Part shown: piece after piece, positions 39,712 to 50,765 of the stretch | How positions within the stretch are numbered: the first letter of the stretch is position 1 | How the letters are laid out: each line of letters starts with the position of its first letter | Source of the DNA: Pseudomonadota bacterium | GTDB lineage: Bacteria > Pseudomonadota > Alphaproteobacteria > Sphingomonadales > Sphingomonadaceae | NCBI GenBank assembly: GCA_018240895.1 | Contig: JAFEEX010000011.1 | Location: 1-64,000, forward strand | Direction of reading: 5' to 3' | DNA length: 64,000 nucleotides | The notes under the pieces: generated by a model | What the model saw: the letters and a program-made list of their open reading frames with translations, nothing else | Database searches by the model: none | What the model was told of the DNA's origin: nothing | Program-made: the position numbers and the translations under genes

Positions 39712-42522
39712 ATGGGTAACGAAGCACACGATTTCCTCCCCGACGATCCCCAACCAGGTCCAAGCTGGGGCCGTGCCGACTGGCGCACGGCAAGCGACGA
39801 CCTGACTGCGGCGCTCGATCCGACACAGATGCAGGTGGCGATCAAGGCCGCGACCAAGGGCGGCCCGGCCCCCGATGGCCGCGCGATTGAAGAGGCTGCG
39901 GCCGATTCGATCCGGGCTATGATGCTGGTGCGCACTTACCGGGTGCGTGGGCACCTTGCCGCCGATCTCGATCCGCTGGGCCTTTCTCACCAGAACCTGC
40001 CTGCGGACCTGACGCCTGAATACCACGGCTTTTCAGGGGCCGCGCTGGACCGTAAGGTCTATGTTGGCGGAACGCTGGGCCTGCAATGGACCACGGTGCG
40101 CGAGCTGGTGGAGATTTTGCGCCGCAACTACTGCGGGCACGTCGGTTTTGAATATATGCACATCTCCGACGTGGAGGAGCGGCGCTTCATCCAGGACCGG
40201 ATCGAGGGCGGTGACAAGTCGATCGACTTCACGCCAGAGGGCAAGAAGGCGATCCTTGGCGCGGTGATCCGCGGCGAGCAGTACGAGAAGTTCCTGGGCA
40301 AGAAATACGTCGGCACCAAGCGCTTCGGGCTGGACGGGGGGGAATCGATGATTCCCGCGCTGGAAGCCGTGATCAAATATGGCGGCCAGCTTGGCGTGCG
40401 CGAGATCGTTTATGGTATGGCCCATCGCGGCCGGCTCAACGTCCTCGCCAATGTGCTGGCCAAGCCATACCGCGTGATCTTCCACGAATTCTCGGGCGGC
40501 ACCGCCAATCCCGAGGACGTTGGCGGATCGGGTGACGTCAAGTACCACCTTGGCACCAGCGCCGACCGCGAGTTCGACGGGATCAAGGTTCACATGAGCC
40601 TGGTACCCAACCCCAGCCACCTCGAAACAGTCGATCCGGTCGTGCTGGGCAAGACCCGCGCCAACCAGGCGTTCCGCGATGACATCGGCAAGGGCAAGCA
40701 CAAGCAGGTGCTGCCGGTACTGATCCACGGCGATGCAGCCTTTGCCGGCCAGGGTATCGTCTGGGAATGCTTCGGCTTCTCGGGCGTCAAGGGCTACAAC
40801 ACCGGCGGCTGCATCCACTTTGTCATCAACAACCAGATCGGCTTTACCACCAGCCCGCAGTTTTCGCGCGGCTCGCCCTACCCCTCGGACGTTGCCAAGG
40901 GCGTTCAGGCGCCGATCCTTCACGTCAATGGCGATGATCCCGAAGCGGTGACCTTCGCCTGCAAGCTGGCGATCGACTATCGCCAGACCTTCGGCCGCGA
41001 CGTGATTGTCGATATGTGGTGCTACCGCCGCTTCGGCCATAATGAGGGGGATGAGCCGGGCTTCACCCAGCCGCTGATGTATCAGCAAATCCGCCAGCAT
41101 CCGGCGGTGAGCAAGCGCTATGCCGACCGTCTGGTCGGCGAAGGGGTGATCGACAAGGACTATGCCCCCGAAGTCGAGATGCGCTTCAACCAGGTGCTGG
41201 AAGGCGAGTTCGAGGCATCGAAAAGCTACAAGTCCAACCATGCCGACTGGTTCGCCGGGCGCTGGACCGGGCTCCACTCCCCGGCCGACCCTGAAACCGC
41301 CCGGCGCAACATCCAGACCGGGATCGAACAGAAGCTGTTCGACAGCCTGGGCCGGACGCTGACCACCGTTCCCGAAGGGCTTCAGGTTCACAAGACCCTG
41401 ACCCGCGTGCTTGACGCCAAGCGTGAGATGTTCGCCACCGGTCAGGGGTTCGACTGGGCCACGGCAGAGGCGCTCGCCTTTGGCAGCCTGCTCTCCGAAG
41501 GGTTCAGCGTGCGCCTGTCCGGCCAGGATTCGGGCCGCGGCACCTTCAGCCAGCGTCATGCGGTGTGGGTGGACCAGCTTGACGAGCACAAGTACGTGCC
41601 CTTGACCACGGTGCCGCACGGCAAGTTCGAGGTGCATGACAGCCCGCTGTCCGAATACGGCGTGCTCGGCTTCGAATACGGCTATGCCAGCGCCGATCCC
41701 AAATCGCTGGTGCTGTGGGAAGCGCAGTTTGGTGATTTCGCCAACGGCGCGCAGATCGTGATCGATCAATATATCGCCAGTTCGGAATCGAAATGGCTGC
41801 GCGCCAACGGCCTCGTCCTGCTGCTGCCGCACGGGTATGAGGGCCAGGGGCCGGAACACTCCTCCGCCCGGCTCGAACGCTATCTGCAGCTTTGCGCGCA
41901 GGATAATATGCAGGTGTGCAACATCACCAGCCCGGCCAATTATTTCCACGTTCTGCGCCGGCAGATGCACCGTTCGTTCCGCAAGCCGCTGGTGATCATG
42001 ACCCCCAAGTCGCTGCTGCGCCACCCGATGGCGCGGAGCGAGGCGAGCGAGTTCATCGGCCAGGCCCATTTCAAGCGCATCCTTTCCGATCGCAACGGGC
42101 CAGAGGACAAGGACACCCGCCGGGTGATCCTCTGTTCGGGCAAGGTTGCCTATGACCTGATGGAAGCGCGCGACGCCGCCGGAATCACCGACACCCAGAT
42201 CATCCGCATCGAGCAGATCTATCCCTTCCCGGGCGAGCCGCTGGCGGTGCGCCTGGAACGGATGCCGAACCTCGAAGACGTGGTCTGGTGCCAGGAGGAA
42301 CCGAAGAACAACGGCGCGTGGTTCTTCGTCGAACCCTTCATCGAGGAAGCGCTGATCGCCGCCAGGCGCAAGGTCACCCGCGCCCGCTATGCCGGCCGCA
42401 ATGCCAGCGCATCCCCGGCGACGGGGCTGGCCAGCCGCCATGCCAGCGAACAGGGCGCGCTGATCAGCCACGCGCTTGGCACCTCTGTCCGCCAAGAAAT
42501 CCGCCGCAGGAAGAAGGGCTAA
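39712..42522 (+). CDS. sucA: 2-oxoglutarate dehydrogenase E1 component
   Basis: A 936-aa thiamine-diphosphate enzyme that decarboxylates 2-oxoglutarate and succinylates the E2 lipoyl group. The N-terminal segment with RTYRVRGHLAADLDPLG, GMAHRGRLNVL, the ThDP/Mg region GDAAFAGQG...NNQIGFTT and the C-terminal PHGYEGQGPEHSSARLER match the family. It is followed by sucB and lpdA, so all three subunits are adjacent. Confidence 0.97.
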   Translation: MGNEAHDFLPDDPQPGPSWGRADWRTASDDLTAALDPTQMQVAIKAATKGGPAPDGRAIEEAAADSIRAMMLVRTYRVRGHLAADLDPLGLSHQNLPADLTPEYHGFSGAALDRKVYVGGTLGLQWTTVRELVEILRRNYCGHVGFEYMHISDVEERRFIQDRIEGGDKSIDFTPEGKKAILGAVIRGEQYEKFLGKKYVGTKRFGLDGGESMIPALEAVIKYGGQLGVREIVYGMAHRGRLNVLANVLAKPYRVIFHEFSGGTANPEDVGGSGDVKYHLGTSADREFDGIKVHMSLVPNPSHLETVDPVVLGKTRANQAFRDDIGKGKHKQVLPVLIHGDAAFAGQGIVWECFGFSGVKGYNTGGCIHFVINNQIGFTTSPQFSRGSPYPSDVAKGVQAPILHVNGDDPEAVTFACKLAIDYRQTFGRDVIVDMWCYRRFGHNEGDEPGFTQPLMYQQIRQHPAVSKRYADRLVGEGVIDKDYAPEVEMRFNQVLEGEFEASKSYKSNHADWFAGRWTGLHSPADPETARRNIQTGIEQKLFDSLGRTLTTVPEGLQVHKTLTRVLDAKREMFATGQGFDWATAEALAFGSLLSEGFSVRLSGQDSGRGTFSQRHAVWVDQLDEHKYVPLTTVPHGKFEVHDSPLSEYGVLGFEYGYASADPKSLVLWEAQFGDFANGAQIVIDQYIASSESKWLRANGLVLLLPHGYEGQGPEHSSARLERYLQLCAQDNMQVCNITSPANYFHVLRRQMHRSFRKPLVIMTPKSLLRHPMARSEASEFIGQAHFKRILSDRNGPEDKDTRRVILCSGKVAYDLMEARDAAGITDTQIIRIEQIYPFPGEPLAVRLERMPNLEDVVWCQEEPKNNGAWFFVEPFIEEALIAARRKVTRARYAGRNASASPATGLASRHASEQGALISHALGTSVRQEIRRRKKG

Positions 42523-42530
42523 CCCCTGAT

Positions 42531-42621
42531 CCGTCCATCCTGAGCCTGTCGAAGGATCGTACTTTTCTACTCCGGCCTTGAAAGTGAAGAGCAGTGCTTC
42601 GACAAGCTCAGCACGGACGGG
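42531..42621. repeat. Interspersed inverted repeat, copy 1 (sucA-sucB gap)
   Basis: Left arm TCCTGAGCCTGTCGAAGGA and right arm TGCTTCGACAAGCTCAGCA are inverted copies about 40 bp apart, with CCGTCC and GGACGG at the outer ends. The same design recurs at 43862 and 49589, always between genes. Confidence 0.8.
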
Positions 42622-42643
42622 TCTGGAAAATGGGAACCTGAAG

Positions 42644-43858
42644 ATGTCCACCGAAGTCAAAGTCCCCATCCTGGGCGAATCCGTTGCCGAAGCGACCATC
42701 GGCGAATGGCTGAAGAAGCCGGGCGAAGCCGTTGCGCTGGATGAGCCGATCGCCAGCCTTGAGACCGACAAGGTCGCGATCGAAGTGCCCGCTCCGGTTG
42801 CCGGGACGATGGGTCAGTACATCGCCCAGGTCGGTGACAACGTTGCGGTTGGCGCAGTGATCGCCACGATCGAGGATGGCGCTGGCAGCGCCGCCCCTGC
42901 CCCGACCGCCGCGCCCGAGCGCAAGGACGCCCCGGCTGCACCCGCCGTCGCCAGCGAAGCCCCTTCGGGCGATGCCGCCGCGCTGTCCCCCGCAGTGCGC
43001 CGCGCGGTGCTCGAACACGGGATTGACCCCGCCGGGATCACCGGCACGGGCAAGGACGGACGGATCACCAAGGAAGACGTGGTCGCCGCCGCTGCGGCGA
43101 AGACCGCCGCTCCGGCCCCCGCCCAAACCGCGCCAGCGCCGGCTGCTCCCGCCGGCGATCGCGGCGAGGAGCGGGTCAAGATGACCCGCCTGCGCCAGAC
43201 CGTCGCCAGGCGGCTCAAGAGCGCGCAGGAAACCGCCGCGCTGCTCACCACCTTCAACGACTGCGACATGAGCGCGGTGATGGCCGCGCGCGACAAGTTC
43301 AAGGACGGCTTTGAAAAGAAGCACGGCGTCAAGCTCGGCTTCATGTCGTTCTTCGCCAAGGCGGCCTGCCTGGCACTGAAGGACTTCCCGGCAGTCAACG
43401 GGCAGATTCAGGGCGATGAAATCGTCTATTTTCCCTACGTTGACCTCTCGGTCGCCGTCTCCGCGCCCAATGGCCTGGTCGTCCCTGTGGTCCGCAATGT
43501 CGACAAGCTGGGCTTTGCCGATATCGAAAAGGCAATCGGCGATCTGGGCAAGCGCGCCAAGGACGGCACGCTGACCATGGCCGATATGCAGGGCGGCACC
43601 TTCACGATCTCCAACGGCGGGATCTTCGGCGGCCTGATGTCCACCCCGATCATCAACCCGCCGCAGTCAGCGGTGCTGGGCCTGCACCGGATCGAGGATC
43701 GCCCGGTGGTTCGCAATGGCGAAATCGTGATCCGCCCGATGATGTACCTCGCGTTGTCCTATGACCACCGCCTGATCGACGGGCGTGAAGCGGTGACCGC
43801 GCTCAAGACCATCAAGGAAGCGATCGAGGATCCGACGCGGCTTCTCATTGATCTGTAA
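42644..43858 (+). CDS. sucB: 2-oxoglutarate dehydrogenase E2 (dihydrolipoyl succinyltransferase)
   Basis: A 404-aa core subunit. Lipoyl domain at residues 1-76 with the lipoylated Lys in ETDKVAIEV (about 43), a flexible Ala/Pro linker, a peripheral E3-binding domain ([33 protein letters not shown], about 108-142), a second linker, and the catalytic domain with [13 protein letters not shown] near the C terminus. The start at 42644 was chosen because it gives [18 protein letters not shown]; the upstream in-frame part falls in the repeat. Confidence 0.96.
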   Translation: MSTEVKVPILGESVAEATIGEWLKKPGEAVALDEPIASLETDKVAIEVPAPVAGTMGQYIAQVGDNVAVGAVIATIEDGAGSAAPAPTAAPERKDAPAAPAVASEAPSGDAAALSPAVRRAVLEHGIDPAGITGTGKDGRITKEDVVAAAAAKTAAPAPAQTAPAPAAPAGDRGEERVKMTRLRQTVARRLKSAQETAALLTTFNDCDMSAVMAARDKFKDGFEKKHGVKLGFMSFFAKAACLALKDFPAVNGQIQGDEIVYFPYVDLSVAVSAPNGLVVPVVRNVDKLGFADIEKAIGDLGKRAKDGTLTMADMQGGTFTISNGGIFGGLMSTPIINPPQSAVLGLHRIEDRPVVRNGEIVIRPMMYLALSYDHRLIDGREAVTALKTIKEAIEDPTRLLIDL

Positions 43859-43861
43859 CCC

Positions 43862-43950
43862 CATCCGTCCTGAGCTTGTCGAAGGACTGCACTTCAACTT
43901 GACGGCGCAAGAAGAAAAGGACGACCCTTCGACAGGCTCAGGGCAGCCGG
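43862..43950. repeat. Interspersed inverted repeat, copy 2 (sucB-lpdA gap)
   Basis: CCGTCCTGAGCTTGTCGAAG on the left and CCTTCGACAGGCTCAGGGCA on the right form the same inverted-arm structure as copy 1, filling most of the 113-bp gap before lpdA. Confidence 0.8.
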
Positions 43951-43971
43951 AATCAGGGTCTGGAGTAAACC

Positions 43972-45363
43972 ATGGCTGACTACGACTACGACGTTCTCAT
44001 CATCGGTGCCGGTCCCGGCGGCTATGTCGCAGCGATCCGCGCAGCGCAATTGGGGCTGAATACCGCCTGCGTCGAAGGGCGCGAGACGCTGGGGGGCACC
44101 TGCCTCAACGTCGGCTGCATCCCGTCAAAGGCGATGCTTCACGCCAGCGAATATTTTGACGCGGCGGCGAACGGATCGATGGCCAAGATGGGCGTGATCG
44201 TCACCCCCAAGCTCGACCTGCCAGCGATGCACGGCCAGCGTCAGGACGCGGTCAAGCAGCTGACGGGCGGCATCGAGTTCCTGTTCAAGAAGAACAAGGT
44301 TGACTGGATCAAGGGCTTCGCCGCCTTCACCAGCGCTGACACGGTTGAGGTTGCGGGCAAAAGCTACCGCGCCAAGAACATCGTGATCGCCACCGGCTCA
44401 TCGGTCACTCCGCTGCCCGGGGTGACGATCGACCAGAAGGTCGTGGTGGACAGCACCGGCGCGCTTGAACTGCCCAAGGTGCCCAGGAAGATGGTCGTGA
44501 TCGGCGGCGGCGTGATCGGGCTGGAACTGGGTTCGGTCTGGCGGCGGCTGGGCGCGGAAGTCACCGTGGTTGAATTCCTCGACCAGCTCCTGCCCGGCAT
44601 GGACATGGACGTGCGCAAGGAAGCAGCCAAGATCTTCAAGAAGCAAGGCATGGCGCTCAAGCTTGGCACCAAGGTCACCGGGGTGGCAGTCAAGGGCGGC
44701 AAGGCCACGCTGACACTGGAACCGGCCAAGGGGGGCGCGGCGGAAACGCTGGAAGCCGATTGCGTCCTCGTCTCGATCGGACGGAGGCCCAACACAGAGG
44801 GGCTGGCGCTGGACAAGGCCGGGCTTGAAGTCAATGCGCGCGGCCAGATCGAGGTCGATCATGACCTGCGCACCAGGGTTCCCGGCGTCTGGGCGATCGG
44901 CGATGTGGTGCCCGGCCCGATGCTGGCCCACAAGGCCGAGGACGAGGGCATTGCCGTGGCCGAAAACATCGCCGGGCAGACCGGGATCATCAACCACGCG
45001 GTGATCCCTTCGGTGGTCTATACCTGGCCCGAAATCGCCGGTGTCGGCCTGACCGAGGAACAGGCCAGGGAGCGCGGCGAGGTCAAGATCGGCAAGTTCC
45101 CGATGATGGCCAACAGCCGCGCCAAGACCAATCATGAGCCGGACGGCTTCGTGAAGGTGATCGCCGATGCGAAAACCGACCGGGTGCTGGGCACCTGGAT
45201 CATCGCCTCGGTCGCCGGAACGATGATTGCCCAGGTTGCCCAGGCGATGGAGTTCGGCGCCACCAGCGAAGACATCGCCTACACCTGCCACGCTCACCCG
45301 ACGCACAACGAGGCGATCAAGGAAGCGGCGATGGCGGTTACCGGCAAGCCGATCCATATTTGA
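43972..45363 (+). CDS. lpdA: Dihydrolipoyl dehydrogenase (E3)
   Basis: A 463-aa FAD/NAD disulfide oxidoreductase that reoxidises the lipoyl groups of E2. FAD loop GAGPGGYVAAIRAAQ, redox pair GGTCLNVGCIPSK (about residues 40-52), NAD loop GGGVIGLELG, and the C-terminal HAHPTHNEA with the catalytic His-Glu pair are present. Its location after sucAB points to the 2-oxoglutarate complex. Confidence 0.97.
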   Translation: MADYDYDVLIIGAGPGGYVAAIRAAQLGLNTACVEGRETLGGTCLNVGCIPSKAMLHASEYFDAAANGSMAKMGVIVTPKLDLPAMHGQRQDAVKQLTGGIEFLFKKNKVDWIKGFAAFTSADTVEVAGKSYRAKNIVIATGSSVTPLPGVTIDQKVVVDSTGALELPKVPRKMVVIGGGVIGLELGSVWRRLGAEVTVVEFLDQLLPGMDMDVRKEAAKIFKKQGMALKLGTKVTGVAVKGGKATLTLEPAKGGAAETLEADCVLVSIGRRPNTEGLALDKAGLEVNARGQIEVDHDLRTRVPGVWAIGDVVPGPMLAHKAEDEGIAVAENIAGQTGIINHAVIPSVVYTWPEIAGVGLTEEQARERGEVKIGKFPMMANSRAKTNHEPDGFVKVIADAKTDRVLGTWIIASVAGTMIAQVAQAMEFGATSEDIAYTCHAHPTHNEAIKEAAMAVTGKPIHI

Positions 45364-45374
45364 GGACAATCCAC

Positions 45375-45578
45375 ATGGCCGATACCATCACCGTCAAACT
45401 GACCAGCGACGAAATCGAAATGCTGGTAGATGCCCTTGAAGCCGATCAGGAAGGCTATGTCGAAGCCGCCAAGGAAGCGCGCGGCAACAACCGCCGCGAT
45501 GAAGTGGCGACCTTTACCGAAGCGGCGACCCGCATCGATACGCTGAAGACCCGGCTTCAGGCCCTGATCGACGACTGA
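45375..45578 (+). CDS. Small acidic protein of unknown function
   Basis: A 67-aa, almost fully helical acidic protein (KLTSDEIEMLVDALEADQEGYVEAAKEARGN...). GAGGA lies seven bases before the ATG at 45375. It follows lpdA by 11 bp and is probably co-transcribed with it. No family or function is recognised. Confidence 0.72.
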   Translation: MADTITVKLTSDEIEMLVDALEADQEGYVEAAKEARGNNRRDEVATFTEAATRIDTLKTRLQALIDD

Positions 45579-45585
45579 ACGGCGG

Positions 45586-46215
45586 GTGCCCGCCTCCGCC
45601 CTGCCCAGCCTGCCCCCGCTGCTTGACCTTGCCGGGACGGCGGTGTTTGCGCTGTCTGGCGCATTGGTGGCGGCGCAATTGCGGCAAACCTTTGTCACCA
45701 TGGCGTTCTTTGCGCTGGTTACAGGGGTTGGCGGCGGATCGGTGCGCGATCTGCTGATTGGCGCACCGGTGTTCTGGGTGCGTGACCCGTGGGTTGCCCC
45801 GGTGTGCCTGGGGGTGGCGCTGATCGCCTGGTTCACCCCGCGCCGCTGGTGGGAGGGCGCGCTGCTTGACTGGGCCGATGCGGTTGGTCTTGCTGTCTAT
45901 GCGGTGCTGGGCGCGGCCAAGGCCATGGCTTTCGGGATCACCCCGGTTCCGGCGATGATGATGGGGGTTATCACCGGCTGCGTTGGCGGGGTGATCCGCG
46001 ATGTTCTGGCTGGCCGACCGTCAATCATCATGCGGCCCGAGCTTTACGTTACCGCAGCGGCGCTGGCCTCGGCGCTGTGCGTCGGCGGCACCTTGCTGGA
46101 ACTGCCGCGCCAGATCGCCTGGGCGGTGGCCGCGCTCGGCGGGTTCGCACTGCGCGGACTGGCCATCAGCCGGGGCCTGGCGCTGCCTGCCTATGGCCGC
46201 GACAATAATCGGTAA
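45586..46215 (+). CDS. TRIC-type membrane channel family (UPF0126/YicG)
   Basis: A 209-aa protein with about seven membrane helices and an internal two-fold repeat marked by GGGSVRDLLIG (about residue 44) and GGVIRDVLAG (about 130), characteristic of the UPF0126 family related to trimeric intracellular cation channels. The GTG at 45586 is the only reasonable start and its ribosome binding site is weak; it may be coupled to the preceding small gene 7 bp away. Confidence 0.85.
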   Translation: MPASALPSLPPLLDLAGTAVFALSGALVAAQLRQTFVTMAFFALVTGVGGGSVRDLLIGAPVFWVRDPWVAPVCLGVALIAWFTPRRWWEGALLDWADAVGLAVYAVLGAAKAMAFGITPVPAMMMGVITGCVGGVIRDVLAGRPSIIMRPELYVTAAALASALCVGGTLLELPRQIAWAVAALGGFALRGLAISRGLALPAYGRDNNR

Positions 46216-46280
46216 CCCCCTGAACAGCGGGCGGACTTGATCCGCAATCTTGCGCCGGCGATCAGGCTGGAAATCGTCAA

Positions 46281-46802
46281 CTAGGGCCGGTTCAGTGCCA
46301 TCCGCCGTGCCCGGCCAATCGTCAGCAGCAAGGCTGCCGCGCAGCTGAGCATCAGGGGAATGATCCAGTACCCCAAAAGCTCGTTCGCCGCAGCAGGTGG
46401 ACTGGCAAAAATGCCAAGCGCAAATGCGCCATCGCCCGTGAACAGCCCGGTGCTGGCCGGAAGGAACAGCTTGCCCAGCCCGGCAGCAATGAACGCGGCC
46501 ACAAACACCAAACGAACCGCGTCAAAACTCCAGCCTGCCGCCAGCCGTGCCCGCCGCACAAGCCGCAGTCCGAACGAACGCAATGTCGGCAGTTCAATCG
46601 GCACCTCCTGCACGGCTGGATCGCACAGGATCTCTGCTCCGAATGTTGTCAAAAGGGCCTTGGTGCTTTCAAGCGAAGCCGGGTTTCCGGCTTCGATCCG
46701 CTGGATGGTCTGCGCGCTCAGATCGGATGCGATCGCCGCTTCTTCCTGCGACATTGCGCGGGCCAGTCTGGCTTCGGCAAGCTTGGTCGGGTCAATTTGC
46801 AC
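46281..46802 (-). CDS. XRE-type HTH protein with C-terminal membrane helices
   Basis: A 173-aa protein. Residues about 8-58 form an XRE-like helix-turn-helix (AEARLARAMSQEEAAIASDLSAQTIQRIEAGNPAS). The C-terminal half holds two or three membrane helices (about 93-112, 118-138 and 145-165). The GTG at 46802 has GGAGG five bases upstream and is preferred over the GTG at 46859. A membrane-tethered transcription regulator is a reasonable reading, but a DNA target is unknown. Confidence 0.8.
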   Translation of the reverse strand: MQIDPTKLAEARLARAMSQEEAAIASDLSAQTIQRIEAGNPASLESTKALLTTFGAEILCDPAVQEVPIELPTLRSFGLRLVRRARLAAGWSFDAVRLVFVAAFIAAGLGKLFLPASTGLFTGDGAFALGIFASPPAAANELLGYWIIPLMLSCAAALLLTIGRARRMALNRP

Positions 46803-46891
46803 ACTGGCCTCCGTTATCGATGCTTGCACCGGGTGGCCGATTCGCGTTGGCCTGACCACGACATCTTCACGACAGCGGGTGCGTGTCGCAC

Positions 46892-48115
46892 CTAAAGCCG
46901 GTCAAGCTCCTTCAGCGGGCGGCTGGCATCGGCGAGGTCTTCGGGCGCGATCATTGCGCCTTCCTCAACCAGTTTGCGCGCCTGGACATAGTCCTTGATC
47001 GCATTGACCGCATCGAGCGCGATGATCTTGCCCTGCTTGAGATAGATCACCGAAAAGCTGCGGCTGGCCGGATCGCCGCGCAGCACTTCGGTATCATAGC
47101 CGTTCGACAGGCCAACGGTTTGCAGCTTCAGGTCATACTGGTTGGACCAGAACCACGGCGTCGCCTTGTAAGGCTCGGCCTTTCCCGCCACCGCCCTGGC
47201 CACCGTTACCGCCTGATCATTGGCGTTCTGCACGCTTTCCAGCCGCACCACAGCGCCATCGGCAAATGGGTTGGCATGGGCAGCGCAATCACCGATCGCA
47301 TAGACATCCGGCAGGCTGGTGCGGCACAGATCATCCACGTCAATGCCATTGCCGCCAGCCGCCCCCGCGATCAGCAACGGCCCAACCGCCGGGATAATCC
47401 CGATGCCGACAATCACCATCTGACAGCCAATTTCACTGCCATCGGCAAGCCGCACACCGCTGACCCGTCCATCACCCAGCATCGCCTCGATCCCGGTTTC
47501 GGTGCGCAGATCGACCCCGTGGGCACGGTGTTCGGCCTCGTAGAACGCTGAAAGCTGCGGTCCGGCGACGCGGGCCAGGACGCGTGGCAGCATTTCCAGC
47601 AGGGTGACCTCGTGCCCCAGCTTGCGCAGCACCGCCGCCGCCTCCAGCCCGATATAGCCGCCGCCGATCACCACCACCCGTTCCGTTCCGTCAAGGGCGG
47701 CCAGGATGGCATCGGCATCATCGCGGGTCCGCACGGCATGGACGCCGGCAAGCTCGGCCCCGGGAATGGTCAAACGGCGCGGATCACCGCCCGTGGCCCA
47801 GATCAGCGTACCATAGGTGATCGCGCGGCCATCGCCCAGCGTCGCGATATGCGCCTTTGGATCAATCGCGGTGACTTCCGCCCCCAGCAGCAGGTCCACC
47901 TCCTTGCCCGGCCAGAATTCGGGCGGGCGGATATAAAGCCGCTCAAAGCTCTTTTCGCCGAGCAGATATTCCTTGGACAGCGGCGGCCGTTCATAGGGGG
48001 GCTCGGCCTCGCGCCCGACCATGGCGATCGATCCGGCAAAGCCCTGCTGACGAAGCTGGATTGCAGCAGCACCGCCGCCTTGCCCCGCCCCAACGATCAG
48101 CACATCATAGTTCAC
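46892..48115 (-). CDS. FAD-dependent ferredoxin reductase-like oxidoreductase
   Basis: A 407-aa protein with FAD loop [19 protein letters not shown] loop [17 protein letters not shown] (about residue 150), DVYAIGDCA and the C-terminal reductase domain. The [11 protein letters not shown] segment is typical of rubredoxin/ferredoxin reductases serving monooxygenases. The GTG start has GGAGGG six bases upstream. No ferredoxin or P450 gene is adjacent, so the partner is unknown. Confidence 0.9.
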   Translation of the reverse strand: MNYDVLIVGAGQGGGAAAIQLRQQGFAGSIAMVGREAEPPYERPPLSKEYLLGEKSFERLYIRPPEFWPGKEVDLLLGAEVTAIDPKAHIATLGDGRAITYGTLIWATGGDPRRLTIPGAELAGVHAVRTRDDADAILAALDGTERVVVIGGGYIGLEAAAVLRKLGHEVTLLEMLPRVLARVAGPQLSAFYEAEHRAHGVDLRTETGIEAMLGDGRVSGVRLADGSEIGCQMVIVGIGIIPAVGPLLIAGAAGGNGIDVDDLCRTSLPDVYAIGDCAAHANPFADGAVVRLESVQNANDQAVTVARAVAGKAEPYKATPWFWSNQYDLKLQTVGLSNGYDTEVLRGDPASRSFSVIYLKQGKIIALDAVNAIKDYVQARKLVEEGAMIAPEDLADASRPLKELDRL

Positions 48116-48283
48116 GCGCGCCCTCCGCCTCTGTACCGTCCGCACTGCCTTAGCGCGTTACCTTGGCAGCACAAGTCGGCTGCGCGCGCTTTGCCGCGCG
48201 TGCGGTATCAGGTGCCGCGCCCGCGCGGCGAACCGGGCAAGCTCTGCTGCCCGGTCCCCGCGTTGGCGCAAAGGCGCGGTCCT

Positions 48284-49540
48284 TCAGCCGTCCAACCGCT
48301 CGATGACAATCGCCGGAGCCATGCCGCCCGCAGCGCACATGGTGACCAGGCCGTAACGCCCGCCCGAGCGCTCAAGCTCGTCCAGCGCAGTGCCGATCAG
48401 GATCGATCCGGTCGCGCCGATCGGATGGCCCAGCGCCATCGACCCGCCGTTGATATTGACCTTGGCCCGGTCAAGATGAAGGTCGCGGATGAACTTTTCG
48501 GCGACCACCGCGAAGGCCTCGTTGATTTCCCAGACGTCGATGTCCTCAACCTTGAGCCCGGCCTTTTCCAGCACCTTCTTCGCCGCCGGAACCGGGGCGT
48601 TGAGCATCAACGTGGGATCATCGCCCTGATTGGCATAGGCCACGATCCGGGCGCGCGGCTTCAGGCCGTGCTTGTCGGCATAGTCCTTGCTGGTCAGCAG
48701 CACCGCCGCCGCGCCATCGACCACGCCCGAGGAATTGCCGGCGTGATGGACGCCCTTCCATTCCAGTTCCGGATAGCGCCGCTGGATCTGCTTGCGGAAG
48801 GTGACACCGTTCCCCAGATCGAAATCGGCAACCCCGTCAAAGCTGGCCTTGAGCGCGGACAGCCCCTCCATGGTTGTTTCGGGGCGAGGGAATTCCTCAC
48901 GGTCAAGCGCGACTGTGCCGTCGGTATTGTAAACCGTTACCACGGATTTTTCGAAGCGGCCTTCACGGATCGCGCGGTCTGCGCGTTCCTGGCTGACCAG
49001 CGCCAGCGCGTCGAGCGCCTGACGATCAATCCCCTCGCGCGCGGCGATCGCGTCCCCGCACACGCCCTGGTGGCTTTGCGGGTGCAGCGCGTCGAGTTCG
49101 GGGTTACCCGAACCCATCATCCGCTGCGGCAGCCCGGCATTGGCGCGTTCGGCGGCAAGCTGCTGCTGATAGCTCATCATCTCGGTTCCGCCGGCGATGA
49201 CGCAGTCTTCCATGCCCGCCATGATCGAGGCCGCGGCGAGGTTGACCGAGGTGATGCCCCCGCCGCAAAACCGGTCAAGCGTGGTGCCCGAGGCGGAGAT
49301 GTCATAGTCCGCCGCCAGCGCCGACATCCGGCCCAGATCGCCGCCCTGCTTGCCTTCCTGAGTGCTGGTTGACCAGATGATGTCATCGACCGTGGTGGTA
49401 TCCAGATTGTTGCGATCCTTGATCGCCTTCAGGACGGTCGAGGCAAGGTGCTGCGGGTGAAGGTGCGACAATGCGCCCTTGCCGGGCTTGCCAATCCCGC
49501 GCGGGGTGCGGACGGCGTCGATGATATAGGCTTCGGCCAT
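48284..49540 (-). CDS. Acetyl-CoA acyltransferase (thiolase)
   Basis: A 418-aa thiolase. The nucleophilic Cys lies in [12 protein letters not shown] (about residue 92), and the C-terminal [16 protein letters not shown] and [11 protein letters not shown] provide the His and second Cys. It may act in fatty-acid breakdown or acetoacetyl-CoA synthesis. It lies downstream of nitronate monooxygenase on the same strand but separated by an inverted repeat. Confidence 0.94.
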   Translation of the reverse strand: MAEAYIIDAVRTPRGIGKPGKGALSHLHPQHLASTVLKAIKDRNNLDTTTVDDIIWSTSTQEGKQGGDLGRMSALAADYDISASGTTLDRFCGGGITSVNLAAASIMAGMEDCVIAGGTEMMSYQQQLAAERANAGLPQRMMGSGNPELDALHPQSHQGVCGDAIAAREGIDRQALDALALVSQERADRAIREGRFEKSVVTVYNTDGTVALDREEFPRPETTMEGLSALKASFDGVADFDLGNGVTFRKQIQRRYPELEWKGVHHAGNSSGVVDGAAAVLLTSKDYADKHGLKPRARIVAYANQGDDPTLMLNAPVPAAKKVLEKAGLKVEDIDVWEINEAFAVVAEKFIRDLHLDRAKVNINGGSMALGHPIGATGSILIGTALDELERSGGRYGLVTMCAAGGMAPAIVIERLDG

Positions 49541-49588
49541 GGTTCGGTTCCTCTTTCCTCAAATGCAAATCTGCTCGGCCAACCCGTT

Positions 49589-49683
49589 CCGTCTGCCCTG
49601 AGCTTATCGAAGGGCGGCACTTTTCTTCGGCCTTCGCGCTGAACGGGGAAAGGACAGTCCTTCGACAAGCTCAGGACGGACGG
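49589..49683. repeat. Interspersed inverted repeat, copy 3
   Basis: CCTGAGCTTATCGAAGGG on the left and TCCTTCGACAAGCTCAGGA on the right, with CCGTC and GACGG outside, repeat the design of the copies at 42531 and 43862. It fills the gap between nitronate monooxygenase and the thiolase. Confidence 0.8.
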
Positions 49684-49718
49684 TGTTGATTGGCTGGAAT
49701 TCCCTTCTCCGATCCGGC

Positions 49719-50748
<1,030 letters not shown>

Positions 50749-50765
50749 TTGGCAACAATTCATGA

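Noticed and set aside
40033..42771. A 900-codon open frame on the minus strand antisense to sucA
   Set aside because: It lies opposite a full-length, motif-complete sucA; its composition is that of a mirrored GC-rich frame and no domain is recognisable.
47612..49372. Long plus-strand frame across the reductase and thiolase genes
   Set aside because: It is antisense to two well-supported genes with active-site motifs.
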